NCBI GenBank assembly: GCA_947476895.1
Contig: CANJRX010000019.1
Span: 1-43,053, forward strand
Source: Fidelibacterota bacterium
GTDB taxonomy: Bacteria; Pseudomonadota; Alphaproteobacteria; Rhodospirillales; Rhodospirillaceae
Reading direction: 5' to 3'
DNA: 43,053 nt
Each line of letters opens with the position of its first letter. The stretch's first letter is position 1. Below the pieces are notes generated by a model. The model was not told where the DNA came from. It searched no databases and worked only from the letters and a program-made list of their open reading frames with translations. The position numbers were made by a program, and so were the translations under genes. Positions 7,114 through 15,605 of the stretch are shown here, one piece after another.

Positions 7114-7794
7114 CTAGTTGCCGGAATCGCTAGGAGCCTGTTCCGCGGGAGCGGCTTCAGGCGCGGGCGCCGCAGCAGCTTCAGCCGCGGGCGCCGCAGC
7201 AGCTTCAGCCGCGGCTTTGGCTTCGCGTTCACGGCGGTTGGCTTCGCGCTGCTTGGCTTTGGCGGCGTTGGAAACGCGGCGCTGCGCAATAGCCACGGCC
7301 TTTTCCAGCTCGGCTTCGGTGCAGAGACCGAGCGTGACCGGGTTTTGCGGCTTGATGTTGGTCGCGTTCCAATGTGAACGATCGCGCACCGAAAGGATCG
7401 TCGGCTTGGTCGTGCCGATAAGGCGCGAAAGCTGCGCATCCGTCAGATCGGGATGATGCTTCAGCAACCAGGAAATGGCGTCGGGACGGTCCTGGCGCTT
7501 GGACACCGGCGTATAGCGTGCACCTTTGGCGCGCGCCTTCGGCAGCGGGATGTCCGTCTTGTTCATTTTCAGTTTGAAGCTGGAATCGGTCTGGGCGCGA
7601 TCCAGCTCGTCCTGAGTCAGCTGACCATTGGTGATGGGGTTCACGCCAACGATGCCCACGGCCACTTCGCCGTCGGCGATGGCTTGGACTTCCAGTTCGT
7701 GCATACCCGTGAAGGCCGCGATCTGTTCAAACGACAACGCGGTGTTTTCGACCAGCCAAACGGCCGTTGCCTTCGGCATAAGAGGCAGCGACAT
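7114..7794 (-). CDS. trcR: DUF1013 cell cycle regulator TrcR
   Basis: A 226-residue protein with the alphaproteobacterial DUF1013 core. The N-terminus is MSLPLMPKATAVWLVENTALS; the core contains VNPITNGQLTQDELDRAQ and DAISWLLKHHPDLTDAQLSRLIGTTKPTI, a helix-turn-helix-like segment. Family members are annotated as the cell cycle transcriptional regulator TrcR. I chose the ATG at 7794 because AAGGA precedes it at good spacing and homologues start with MSLPLMPKATA; an in-frame upstream extension to 7878 is unlikely. The C-terminal 40 residues are Ala/Glu/Pro-rich and contain a nine-residue duplication encoded by a 24-base tandem repeat. Cytoplasmic. Confidence 0.85.
   Translation of the reverse strand: MSLPLMPKATAVWLVENTALSFEQIAAFTGMHELEVQAIADGEVAVGIVGVNPITNGQLTQDELDRAQTDSSFKLKMNKTDIPLPKARAKGARYTPVSKRQDRPDAISWLLKHHPDLTDAQLSRLIGTTKPTILSVRDRSHWNATNIKPQNPVTLGLCTEAELEKAVAIAQRRVSNAAKAKQREANRREREAKAAAEAAAAPAAEAAAAPAPEAAPAEQAPSDSGN
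7163..7210. repeat. 24-base perfect tandem duplication inside trcR
   Basis: Bases 7163-7186 and 7187-7210 are identical GC-rich units. They encode a repeated Ala/Glu/Pro stretch in the TrcR tail. The unit length is a multiple of three, so the frame is kept. It is a likely site of length variation between strains. Confidence 0.85.
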
Positions 7795-7922
7795 GATGTA
7801 TTCCTTTCGGACTCCGGAGCGGTCCAGGCTTTTGCCAGGTAAAGTGGCAAAACCACTCCCACCGGCTCCGAGGCGCAACGGAGCCGAACCGCGACAATTC
7901 TAAGGGTATATATCGGGTTTAA

Positions 7923-7950
7923 GGCGGCGGGGTCAAACCCGTTCCGCCGC
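7923..7950 (-). terminator. Hairpin downstream of the quinone oxidoreductase
   Basis: On the minus strand, GCGGCGG pairs with CCGCCGC around an inner GGG/CCC stem. It lies about 45 bases after the oxidoreductase stop at 7994. There is no strong T run, so termination is uncertain. It also sits upstream of trcR and could belong to its leader. Confidence 0.35.
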
Positions 7951-7993
7951 AATTTCCCATAAAATATTGAAAGATTTAGGAATTAATCCCGAT

Positions 7994-8995
7994 TTACGGG
8001 GCAATTTCCAAGACGATTTTGCCGATATGGCCGCTGCTTTCCATGCGCCGGTGGGCCCCGGCGGCCTGGGCCAGGGGCAGGGTCATATCGATAACCGGTT
8101 TGACGGTGCGCTTATCCAAAAGCGGCCAGACCTGGGTGCGGAGCGCTGAAGCCAGCGCGGCCTTAAAGGTATTGTCCCGGATGCGAAGGGTCGAGCCCGT
8201 GAGGGTAAGGCGTTTCAGCATCACCATCATGAAGTCCACCTCGACCTTTGAGCCTTCCAGATAGGCGATGTTCACCAGGCGGCCATCGGCCTTGAGGCTG
8301 CGGATATTGCGGGCAAGATAGCTGCCACCGACCATGTCCAAGATAACGTCGGCGCCTTTGCCGGGGGCCTTGGCTTTGACCACCTCGGCGAAATCCGCCG
8401 TGCGGTAGTTGATGGCAAGGTCCGCGCCCAGTTTGGCGCAGGCGTCGCACTTTTCATCGCTGCCGGCCGTGGCGATGACAAAAGCACCGAAGGCTTTGGC
8501 CAACTGGATGGCGACCGTGCCGATGCCGCTGGTACCGCCGTGCACCATAAACACTTCGCCGCTTTTGAGCGCGCCGCGCTCGAACACATTGTGCCACACG
8601 GTGAAGAAGGTTTCGGGCAAGGCGGCGGCTTCAGCCGCACTGAAGTTTTTGGGGTAGGGCAGGCAGTGACCGGCGTTGACGGTCGCGTATTCCGCATAAC
8701 CGCCGCCGCTAAGCAGCGCGCAAACGTTTTCGCCGAGGACGGGGCCGGAAACATCGGGGCCGAGCGCGACAACGGTGCCGGCGACTTCCAGACCTAAGAT
8801 GTCCGATGCCCCAGGCGGCGCAGGATAAAGCCCCAGGCGCTGCACGATATCGGGACGATTAACCCCCGCCGCTGCAACACGGATCAAAACCTCACCGGCC
8901 TTCGGCTGCGGCACGGGGCGCTCGCCAAGAACAAGATTCTCAGGCCCGCCGGGGGCTTTCAATTCGATACAGCGCATGGAGGTGGGAATGGTCAT
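7994..8995 (-). CDS. NAD(P)H quinone oxidoreductase (PIG3-type zinc-free MDR)
   Basis: A 333-residue medium-chain dehydrogenase/reductase. It shows an N-terminal GroES-like domain (MRCIELKAPGGPENL, VAAAGVNRPDIVQRLGLYP) and a Rossmann domain with VMVHGGTSGIGTVAIQLAKA and the nucleotide-specificity region ATAGSDEKC. Structural and catalytic zinc ligands of alcohol dehydrogenases are absent, as expected for quinone reductases of the PIG3 group. The ATG at 8995 is chosen because homologues start near MTIPTSMRC; the 16 extra upstream residues lie in a repeat-rich region. It is downstream of a cloverleaf-like repeat. Exact substrate unknown. Confidence 0.9.
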   Translation of the reverse strand: MTIPTSMRCIELKAPGGPENLVLGERPVPQPKAGEVLIRVAAAGVNRPDIVQRLGLYPAPPGASDILGLEVAGTVVALGPDVSGPVLGENVCALLSGGGYAEYATVNAGHCLPYPKNFSAAEAAALPETFFTVWHNVFERGALKSGEVFMVHGGTSGIGTVAIQLAKAFGAFVIATAGSDEKCDACAKLGADLAINYRTADFAEVVKAKAPGKGADVILDMVGGSYLARNIRSLKADGRLVNIAYLEGSKVEVDFMMVMLKRLTLTGSTLRIRDNTFKAALASALRTQVWPLLDKRTVKPVIDMTLPLAQAAGAHRRMESSGHIGKIVLEIAP

Positions 8996-9014
8996 GGACT
9001 CTTGTACCCTACCT

Positions 9015-9111
9015 GTCATTCCCCGCGAAAGCGGGGAATCCATTCCTCAGCACGTTCCGTTCCCGGTGATGAATGGATCACCCGCACGCGCTCCGCTCGG
9101 CGGGTGATGAC
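9015..9111. repeat. Cloverleaf-like palindromic element
   Basis: The ends are GTCAT (9015-9019) and its complement (9107-9111). Inside, ATTCCCCGC / GCGGGGAAT (9018-9039) forms a nine-base stem with a GAAA loop. ATCCATTC (9038-9045) pairs with GAATGGAT (9071-9078). ATCACCCGC (9077-9085) pairs with GCGGGTGAT (9100-9108). The whole resembles a REP or small MITE-like repeat inserted between the oxidoreductase and the DUF1192 gene. No second copy was seen in this window. Confidence 0.65.
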
Positions 9112-9162
9112 AATAAGGTGTTGTGCTAAACTCGTGGAAAGCGAAGTAACGGGAGCGACACG

Positions 9163-9342
9163 ATGGACACCGACGACCTCGAACCCATCAAAAAGAAGCC
9201 GGTAAAAAAAGACCTTACGCGCATGTCGGTGGGCGACCTCAAGGAATATATCGCCGACCTCAAAACCGAGATCGACCGCGCCGAGGCTGCTATTAAACTC
9301 AAAGACAAAGCCCGCGAGGGTGCGGCTTCGTTTTTTAAGTAA
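9163..9342 (+). CDS. DUF1192 family small protein
   Basis: A 59-residue acidic-then-basic protein starting MDTDDLEPIKKKP. The core MSVGDLKEYIADLKTEIDRAEAAIK is followed by KAREGAASFFK, which matches DUF1192. It has a predicted short coiled coil and no signal peptide. The ATG at 9163 is preceded by GGGAG at 9151-9155. The function of the family is unknown. It is divergent from the oxidoreductase, with the palindromic repeat in the shared upstream region. Confidence 0.8.
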   Translation: MDTDDLEPIKKKPVKKDLTRMSVGDLKEYIADLKTEIDRAEAAIKLKDKAREGAASFFK

Positions 9343-9447
9343 CAACTGCCGCAGTTCCGCCCGTTTTAGCGCCCCAATTCGGCCGCGATGATTGCCGAAG
9401 CTGCAATTTCCGGTATAGGGTGAGTTGGGGTTTTGGGGGACTGCGCT

Positions 9448-10767
9448 ATGATTTTACGGGGGCTGTTCTTTTGCATTGCGCTGGTGGCGGCCATGCCAGC
9501 ATTCGCCGCATCGCGCGATATCATCTCTACGCAGAATAGCGAGAAGCGCATCGCGCTGATTATCGGCAACGGCGCTTATAAAAACGTCTCGCCCCTGACC
9601 AATCCACCCAACGACGCGCGGTTGATGGCGCAGACTCTCAGCGCGGTCGGTTTTAATTTGGTAGGCGGCAAGGCCTTGATCGATGCCGACAAGGCCACCA
9701 TCGAACGCGCCATCCGCGATTTTGGTCGGGCGCTCACCAGTGGTGCGGTCGGATTGTTCTATTATGCCGGTCACGGCGTGCAGGTGAACGGCGCGAACTA
9801 TCTCATTCCCGTTGCCGCCAACGTGACGGGCGAGGCTGACATAAAATACGAACTGGTGGATGCAAGCTTTGTGCTCGACGAAATGAGCAACGCGGGCAAT
9901 CGCCTCAACATCGTTATCCTCGACGCGTGCCGCAACAATCCCTTTGGCGGGCGCGGACTTCGGGCCGTGTCCTCTGGCCTGGCGACGATCAATGCGCCGG
10001 CCGGCACTGTGATCAGCTATGCGACGCAGCCGGGCAACGTCGCGAGCGATGGCGTCGGTGGCAACAGTCCCTACACCACAGCGTTGGCGGCCGCGGTGAA
10101 GATGCAAGGTGCCGATCTGTTCGAGACCTTCAACACCGTCGGGCTGAAGGTGAAGCAAACCAGCGGCGGCAAGCAGCAACCGTGGCTCGCGACGTCGCCT
10201 GTGGAAGGGAAGTTCTACTTCGCTGGATTGCCGGCAAGTGCTGCTGTGACGCCGCAGCCGCAGAATGCCGGACCTGCTTTCGATCCGCGCGCTTTAGAAT
10301 TGTCGTTTTGGGATTCCATCAAAAACAGTTCCGAGCCTTCCGACTTCGCAGCTTATCTCGAGCAATTCCCAACGGGCCAATTTGCGGCACTGGCGCGCAC
10401 GCGTGCGACGCCGAAGGTTGCTCCGTCCGTGCTGCAACCTTCCCAGCAAGCGACATTAACTCCGCCGATCGATACGGTGGTTAGGCCTGTACCGCAGTCG
10501 CCATCAACGGAGCTGCAATCCGCCTTTATGGTTCTGTTGAATTCGGCAAAGACGGAAGCCGAATTAATGCGGACGTGGGAACGCTTAGCGAGTTCAAATC
10601 GGGACACCTTTGCAGGATTTTCTCCGACCGTTGTCCGAGCGGACCTAGGGGCTAACGGTGTGTTTTACCGGCTTCGCACTGGTCCTTTGGCTGATAAGGC
10701 CGCGGCAGACGCACTGTGTACGACCTTAATGGCGAAGAACATTGGCTGTGTCGTTGTCAGGCCCTGA
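9448..10767 (+). CDS. Exported caspase-like (peptidase C14) protein with SPOR domain
   Basis: 439 residues. The signal peptide MILRGLFFCIALVAAMPAFAA is followed by a caspase-like domain (about 33-260). KRIALIIGNGAYKNV starts the fold, the catalytic His is His109 in YYAGHGVQ, and the catalytic Cys is Cys161 in LDACRNNPF. A linker rich in Pro/Ser/Thr follows. The C-terminal about 50 residues (GVFYRLRTGPLADKAAADALC...) look like a SPOR domain, which binds denuded peptidoglycan at division sites. The ATG at 9448 has GGGGGA upstream and begins the signal peptide; an in-frame TTG at 9433 is less likely. A cell-envelope ortho/metacaspase relative; the substrate is unknown. The next gene begins one base after the stop. 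Confidence 0.85.
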   Translation: MILRGLFFCIALVAAMPAFAASRDIISTQNSEKRIALIIGNGAYKNVSPLTNPPNDARLMAQTLSAVGFNLVGGKALIDADKATIERAIRDFGRALTSGAVGLFYYAGHGVQVNGANYLIPVAANVTGEADIKYELVDASFVLDEMSNAGNRLNIVILDACRNNPFGGRGLRAVSSGLATINAPAGTVISYATQPGNVASDGVGGNSPYTTALAAAVKMQGADLFETFNTVGLKVKQTSGGKQQPWLATSPVEGKFYFAGLPASAAVTPQPQNAGPAFDPRALELSFWDSIKNSSEPSDFAAYLEQFPTGQFAALARTRATPKVAPSVLQPSQQATLTPPIDTVVRPVPQSPSTELQSAFMVLLNSAKTEAELMRTWERLASSNRDTFAGFSPTVVRADLGANGVFYRLRTGPLADKAAADALCTTLMAKNIGCVVVRP

Positions 10768-10768
10768 T

Positions 10769-11557
10769 ATGAAGACGGCGGTGATTTGTTTCATGGCGTT
10801 TATCGGAAGCTGCGTCGGTCAGATGGCCTTGGCGCAAGATCGCTCGATTAGGGAATTCGACGTTTCACAGCTCGAGCAATTCGGTCGACAACTTTTTAAG
10901 CAAGATAAGGAAGCTGCCAATGCAACCGATCTGTTGCTGGCGCAAAGCCTAGATCTCAGCAAAGAACAGATTTTAGGATGGATTGTTCAGCCGTTAGCGC
11001 TGGGAGATCGCGTTCGCTTTGTGCGTCAGAATGGAGCGTCTATTGAGGCAGCCTACGACATTACATTCGGTGATCAGGGTATTCCCGCACTTTCTATTCC
11101 TAAAGATCGCGCGCTTTCTCAGGAAGATTTGGCGCAGTTTGCCGCGCGAAGTCTGGCGCTTCAAAGCATCACGGATACCTGCTCGGAAAATTATAATATC
11201 GTCGCGCTACGCGATCTTGACAATTCAGGCTGGTTGGTGTGGGCACTGGCGGCCGCGACGAAGCCAAAACTCATGGTCGTCGGGGGTCATTACCGCTTTT
11301 CGATTTCCGCCGACGGGAAGACGCTCCTGCGCAGCGATGCTCTGTCACGCGGCTGCTTGGAAATTCCTATTAAAGATGATGCGCAGGCCTTGGTCGTGAC
11401 GCATCTGGTGTCAGCAACGCCTGTCGAAATCCATGTTTGGCTGAGCATTCTTCATCGCATTCCCCTTGTGGTCGGCGTTGCGGGGAAGAATTTCTGGCGT
11501 GTCGAGAAGGGCACGATAAAGAAGTTAGAAAACTCACCGCCGACAGAATCTCGTTAG
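10769..11557 (+). CDS. Secreted protein of unknown function, coupled to the caspase gene
   Basis: 262 residues. A signal peptide (KTAVICFMAFIGSCVGQMALAQ) is visible, and I see no recognised domain. The mature protein has a helical first part (FDVSQLEQFGRQLFKQDKEAA), a middle region with two Cys (TDTCSENYN, SRGCLEIP) that could form a disulphide, and a beta-rich end. The ATG at 10769 follows the caspase stop (10765-10767) by one base, so it is probably translated by coupling. This tight pairing suggests it works with the caspase-like protein, for example as partner, inhibitor or substrate. That is inference from position only. Confidence 0.7.
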   Translation: MKTAVICFMAFIGSCVGQMALAQDRSIREFDVSQLEQFGRQLFKQDKEAANATDLLLAQSLDLSKEQILGWIVQPLALGDRVRFVRQNGASIEAAYDITFGDQGIPALSIPKDRALSQEDLAQFAARSLALQSITDTCSENYNIVALRDLDNSGWLVWALAAATKPKLMVVGGHYRFSISADGKTLLRSDALSRGCLEIPIKDDAQALVVTHLVSATPVEIHVWLSILHRIPLVVGVAGKNFWRVEKGTIKKLENSPPTESR

Positions 11558-11661
11558 CTTCGGTCATTGGCGATCAAGGCGATGCTTGCGGTCTGGAGGG
11601 GCTAGTCACACCCCGCGCGTTGCGATACTCTCCCTGCGACTCATTCTCAAGAAAGCCCACG

Positions 11662-12078
11662 ATGCGCCTTCGGCTGCAACGTCTTGGATTTGCGCTTTGG
11701 CTCGGTCTGCTTGCGCTGATCGCGAGCAGTGTTGCGCAGAATCAGCTTTCGAATAACGTACTTGTTGCAGCACTTGATGTCGCGGGTGGTCGCGAACCGG
11801 CCGGGCACATTATGCCCGACGGTACGTTTATGGCGGGCTCCATGGCCGGCCATGCGGATCATCCCGCACAAGACGGGCACACCCATAAAGGCCACGCCGA
11901 TTGCGCCATGTGCGGCGTCGTCGCTTCTATGGCAGCCCTTTCGGTTCCTGTGCTTGATGCACTGCTGGTGCCGGAAACGTTTGCTAAGCCTTCGTCTCCC
12001 GCGCCTGCGCGATCCTTTGTCACGGATCGCGCCCCCGCGCCTTATGCCTCACGCGCACCGCCCCATCTGATCGGCTGA
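11662..12078 (+). CDS. DUF2946-like His/Cys-rich exported protein
   Basis: 138 residues starting at the ATG at 11662. The N-terminal hydrophobic segment (LQRLGFALWLGLLALIASSVA) is a signal or anchor. The middle is rich in His and Met, with HADHPAQDGHTHKGHADCAMCG including C-x-x-C. The C-terminus ends YASRAPPHLIG, the R-A-P-P tail seen in DUF2946 proteins. Such proteins are often next to copper-related TonB receptors. A copper-binding periplasmic role is inferred from composition and from the SCO1 and PCu(A)C genes downstream. First gene of the copper cassette. Confidence 0.7.
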   Translation: MRLRLQRLGFALWLGLLALIASSVAQNQLSNNVLVAALDVAGGREPAGHIMPDGTFMAGSMAGHADHPAQDGHTHKGHADCAMCGVVASMAALSVPVLDALLVPETFAKPSSPAPARSFVTDRAPAPYASRAPPHLIG

Positions 12079-12100
12079 TTTCGTTTCGCCGGTCTTGAAT

Positions 12101-12132
12101 GCGTTCACGGGTTTTTGCCTGTACGCGTTCAC
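12101..12132 (+). promoter_or_regulatory. Direct repeat GCGTTCAC upstream of the TonB receptor
   Basis: GCGTTCAC occurs at 12101-12108 and 12125-12132, 24 bases apart, in the 75-base gap before the receptor start at 12154. The spacing is near two helical turns, as for a dimeric regulator site. No regulator is identified and it may be chance. Confidence 0.25.
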
Positions 12133-12153
12133 ACACAAGTTTGGGGAATTAAT

Positions 12154-14391
12154 ATGCGTTGCCGTACTCACGGCGCAGTGGCTTTAGGACTCTGCGCCAG
12201 TTTTGCACCTTTCACGGTGGCTTTTGCCGACGACGCGCAGATTGGTCCTGCGCGCGAGGAAATCATCGTCACCGCGCCGATTGAAAAACCGGCGGGGCAG
12301 ACGCTGGCCTCCATCGACCAATCGACCTTCGAGAACTCGCCGGCCTTTTCCATCGGCCAGGTGCTGCAATACAGCCCCGGCGTCACCATCAAGCAGGGCA
12401 ACGGCCCGCGCGATGTGGGCATCTCGATCCGCGGCTCCAACGCCCGCAACGGCTTTGGCGTGCGCAACATTCAGGTGTTTGAGGACGGCTTTCCCGTAAC
12501 GCAGCCCGATGGTTTGTCGCGCACCGACCTCACCGATCCGCATGCTTACAGCGGCATCGATGTGTACCGTGGACCATCGTCGGCGCTATTCGGCAACTAT
12601 GCCACTGGCGGTGCGGTCAATTTCCGTACACGCACGGGTGCGCAGATCGACGGTGTTGAAGTGGTCACAGATGCCGGAAAGTTCGGCTATCTCAACGGCT
12701 ACATCACGGCGGGGAAGCAGCTTGAGAACTTTGAATACGCGGCCTTCATCAGCCATGTGCGCGGCGATGGTCACATCAGCACCAGCGACTTCAACACCAC
12801 GACGGTCAATTTGCTCGCGACCTATATGCCGTCCGACAGGGACAAGTTCACCTTCAAGTTCATCAACAATGACCTGAATGCGCATCTGCCGATTCGTCAG
12901 TCGCTCTACCAATATCGCGCCAATGCGTTTCAGCAAGGCTGCCTAACCGCAGCCACCGCTGTTGTCGGATGCGGCACGGTCAATCTGTTCACCAACGGTT
13001 TCTCGGGCGCGACCACGCCGCAAACAGCGGCTGAAGCCGGCTTGGGGCGTGACGACCGCCGCACCATCGCCGGCGCGCGCTGGGAACATGGCTTCGACGA
13101 CGCCACCACACTGCGCACGCAAGTGGTCTACGACGTGAAAGACATTAAACAACCGACTGGCGCCACAAGTGCGCAAGGGGCGACGCCGTCATTCAATGTC
13201 ATGAGCGACATCACACGCGACGGCAGCTTGTTCGGTGTGCCTGCAACGCATCTCGCGGGTGTGTTTTTCAATCGCGCGGATCTCAACGGCTATACCTACA
13301 ACGTCATGCCGGGCGGCAATGCGACGCTGGGCGGCCTGACGGCGACGACGTTCGGCAAGGTGTCTAACTTCGGCGCGCGGCTGCGTGAGGAAGTGCACGT
13401 CTCGCCGGAATGGGATGTGATCGTGGGCCTCGGCCTCGAGTACTCGGACCTCAGCGCCCGCAACACTACGTATCGCTATACCGGCACGACGCCCGCCACG
13501 GCGGTGCTTGATGCAAAGCGCCACTTCTTCAACGTGGCACCGGAAGCAGCGGTGTTCTTTACTCCGGACGACGCGTGGCAGGCCCGCGCGCATGTCTCTA
13601 CCGGCTACGGCATTCCGCAGGCGAGCAACTTCTTCGTCACACCGGCGGGCGTGAGCGGCAACAACACGGCCTTGAAGCCGCAAAGGAACCTCGGCTTCGA
13701 CGCCGGTGTGGATTGGACGCCGGTACCCGAAGTGAAATTGGGCATCACGGGTTTCTACGAGTTCTTCAAGAACGAGTTTGTGACTCAGTCACCGGGCGCT
13801 GGCCTTCTCAGCTATACCTTCAATGCGCCAAAGTCGGAGCATCGTGGTGTAGAAGTGGCGGGGCAATGGCGGCCGATCAGCGGTTTTGCAGCTACGATTT
13901 CGTACACTTTCAATAGCCAGATTTACACCACTTACACCGAACGCTTGAGCGCCGGCACGCAATCGACGGCGTTCAACCGCTCGGGCAATGATATCCCGGG
14001 CGTCGAACCGCATAATGTCAGCGCACGGTTGGCTTACGACCAGCCATCGGGCGACCTCGCGGGTTTTGGCGGATTTCTCGAAATGAATTTCCGCGACCGC
14101 TTCACCATCGACAATGCCAATCTGGTGCAAGCGCCTGACTACACGCTGTTCAATTTGAACATTCACTACGGTCGTGAACTGGCGGACGGCTACGTCAAAA
14201 GCTTCCGCATTTTCCTGGAGGTCCAAAATCTCATGGATCGTACCTATGTGGCATCGGCCAATAACGTCTCGAATTCCATCAGCGCGACCACCGGTCTGCA
14301 AAATCTCGCAAGCGGCGTGCTGGCGGCAACCGGTTCGGTATATGCCGGCGCTCCCCGCAACGTCGTGGGCGGCCTGAAGGTGAGGTTCTAA
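12154..14391 (+). CDS. TonB-dependent receptor, probably for copper
   Basis: 745 residues, outer membrane. Signal peptide MRCRTHGAVALGLCASFAPFTVAFA, then a TonB-box-like EEIIVTAP, a plug domain (STFENSPAFSIGQVLQYSPGV, GISIRGSNARNGFGVRN) and a long beta-barrel ending in an aromatic residue (GGLKVRF). The ATG at 12154 has GGGGA upstream; the in-frame upstream extension to 12115 lacks a signal peptide start. The substrate is inferred as copper or a copper chelate from the neighbours DUF2946, SCO1 and PCu(A)C. The stop overlaps the next start by one base (TAATG). Confidence 0.88.
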   Translation: MRCRTHGAVALGLCASFAPFTVAFADDAQIGPAREEIIVTAPIEKPAGQTLASIDQSTFENSPAFSIGQVLQYSPGVTIKQGNGPRDVGISIRGSNARNGFGVRNIQVFEDGFPVTQPDGLSRTDLTDPHAYSGIDVYRGPSSALFGNYATGGAVNFRTRTGAQIDGVEVVTDAGKFGYLNGYITAGKQLENFEYAAFISHVRGDGHISTSDFNTTTVNLLATYMPSDRDKFTFKFINNDLNAHLPIRQSLYQYRANAFQQGCLTAATAVVGCGTVNLFTNGFSGATTPQTAAEAGLGRDDRRTIAGARWEHGFDDATTLRTQVVYDVKDIKQPTGATSAQGATPSFNVMSDITRDGSLFGVPATHLAGVFFNRADLNGYTYNVMPGGNATLGGLTATTFGKVSNFGARLREEVHVSPEWDVIVGLGLEYSDLSARNTTYRYTGTTPATAVLDAKRHFFNVAPEAAVFFTPDDAWQARAHVSTGYGIPQASNFFVTPAGVSGNNTALKPQRNLGFDAGVDWTPVPEVKLGITGFYEFFKNEFVTQSPGAGLLSYTFNAPKSEHRGVEVAGQWRPISGFAATISYTFNSQIYTTYTERLSAGTQSTAFNRSGNDIPGVEPHNVSARLAYDQPSGDLAGFGGFLEMNFRDRFTIDNANLVQAPDYTLFNLNIHYGRELADGYVKSFRIFLEVQNLMDRTYVASANNVSNSISATTGLQNLASGVLAATGSVYAGAPRNVVGGLKVRF

Positions 14392-15605
14392 TGGCAACCG
14401 TTCGTATACTCGGCTTAGCAGCGTTACTTGTTGTTTCAAGCGCCCAGGCGCAACAACACGACCACGCCGCGATGATGGCGGCCGCGCCGTCGTCCTGTAA
14501 GGAAGCGACGCTTGCCTGCGCCGACAAGGTCACGCCGTTCTTCGCAGCGGATAGCTCCTTGTGGGTAGCGTGGTCTGCCAACGGGCGCGTCGCTGTTCAG
14601 CATTCAAAGGACCAGGGCCACACCTTTGACGCGCCCATGTTCGTCAACCCGCAGGCCGAGAAGCTCGACGCCGGGGCCGATAGCCGTCCACAGATTGTCG
14701 TGGATGGTGCGGGCAAGATCGTCGTCGCCTACACACTCGCAGTGGGTGCGGACTTTGCGGGTAAAGTTATGATCGCGCGCTCAAGTGCGGATCGTAAGGA
14801 CTTCGACCCGCCGAAGCCTCTCACGAAAAACACGGCTAGCCAGCGCTTTGTGGCCTTTGCGCTCGATCCCAGCGGTGAGGTCTTTGCCACCTGGATCGAC
14901 AAACGCAACCTGGTTGCAGCGGCCATGGCTAAACAGAAGTACGAAGGCGCAGCGCTGGCTTTTGCCTGGTCCAATGCCGAAAAGGATTTCGCCGTCACGC
15001 GCATCGCGCAGGATAATACCTGCGAATGCTGCCGGATCGGTGTGGCGTTCGCTGGTCCGCATAAGCCCGTTGTGATGTGGCGAAATATGTATCCGGGTGG
15101 CGTGCGCGATCACGCCGTCATGACCTTCGGCGATAGCAAGCCGGGCCCGGTGTACCGCGTCGCCGTCGATGATTGGAAAATCGACGCTTGTCCGCACCAG
15201 GGTCCAAGTCTTTCGGTCGGCGCGGGCGGAACCTATCACGCCAGCTGGTTCACCGATGGCCGCGCGCGTCAGGGCCTGTTCTATGCCCGGTCCACGGACG
15301 GCGGACGCAGCTTTTCAACGCCCATGGCTGTTGGCGATAACACCCGCCAGCCGACCCGGCCCTTTGTTCTGGCGAACGGTGGCAGTGTATGGATGGCGTG
15401 GAAAGAATTCGACGGTGAGGAATCTGTAGTGAACATCATGCAATCGCGCGACGACGGCGTAACATGGTCGAAGCCCAAGGTACATGCGCGCACAACCGAT
15501 GCCTCGGATCATCCCTTGCTGACCGCTAAAAATGCGGACGTTTATCTTTCTTGGGCGACGCTCAAGGAAGGGTATCGTCTGATGACGGTAGGAAACACGC
15601 CGTGA
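14391..15605 (+). CDS. Exported sialidase-like beta-propeller with CxCC motif
   Basis: 404 residues with signal peptide (VRILGLAALLVVSSAQA) and a His/Met-rich mature start (QQHDHAAMM). Repeated Asp-box motifs (SKDQGHTF, STDGGRSF, SRDDGVTW) show the BNR/sialidase-type propeller fold. I do not see the arginine triad of true sialidases, so hydrolase activity is not assumed. A C-E-C-C-R motif at residues 211-215, together with Cys36 and Cys43, suggests metal binding or disulphides. Set between a TonB receptor and a TlpA/SCO1/PCu(A)C set, it is likely a periplasmic copper-handling protein. It overlaps its neighbours by 1 base upstream and 4 downstream. Confidence 0.75.
   Translation: MATVRILGLAALLVVSSAQAQQHDHAAMMAAAPSSCKEATLACADKVTPFFAADSSLWVAWSANGRVAVQHSKDQGHTFDAPMFVNPQAEKLDAGADSRPQIVVDGAGKIVVAYTLAVGADFAGKVMIARSSADRKDFDPPKPLTKNTASQRFVAFALDPSGEVFATWIDKRNLVAAAMAKQKYEGAALAFAWSNAEKDFAVTRIAQDNTCECCRIGVAFAGPHKPVVMWRNMYPGGVRDHAVMTFGDSKPGPVYRVAVDDWKIDACPHQGPSLSVGAGGTYHASWFTDGRARQGLFYARSTDGGRSFSTPMAVGDNTRQPTRPFVLANGGSVWMAWKEFDGEESVVNIMQSRDDGVTWSKPKVHARTTDASDHPLLTAKNADVYLSWATLKEGYRLMTVGNTP

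Noticed and set aside
14391-15605. A true sialidase acting on sialic acid.
   Set aside because: Asp-boxes are present but the arginine triad was not seen, and the neighbours concern copper.
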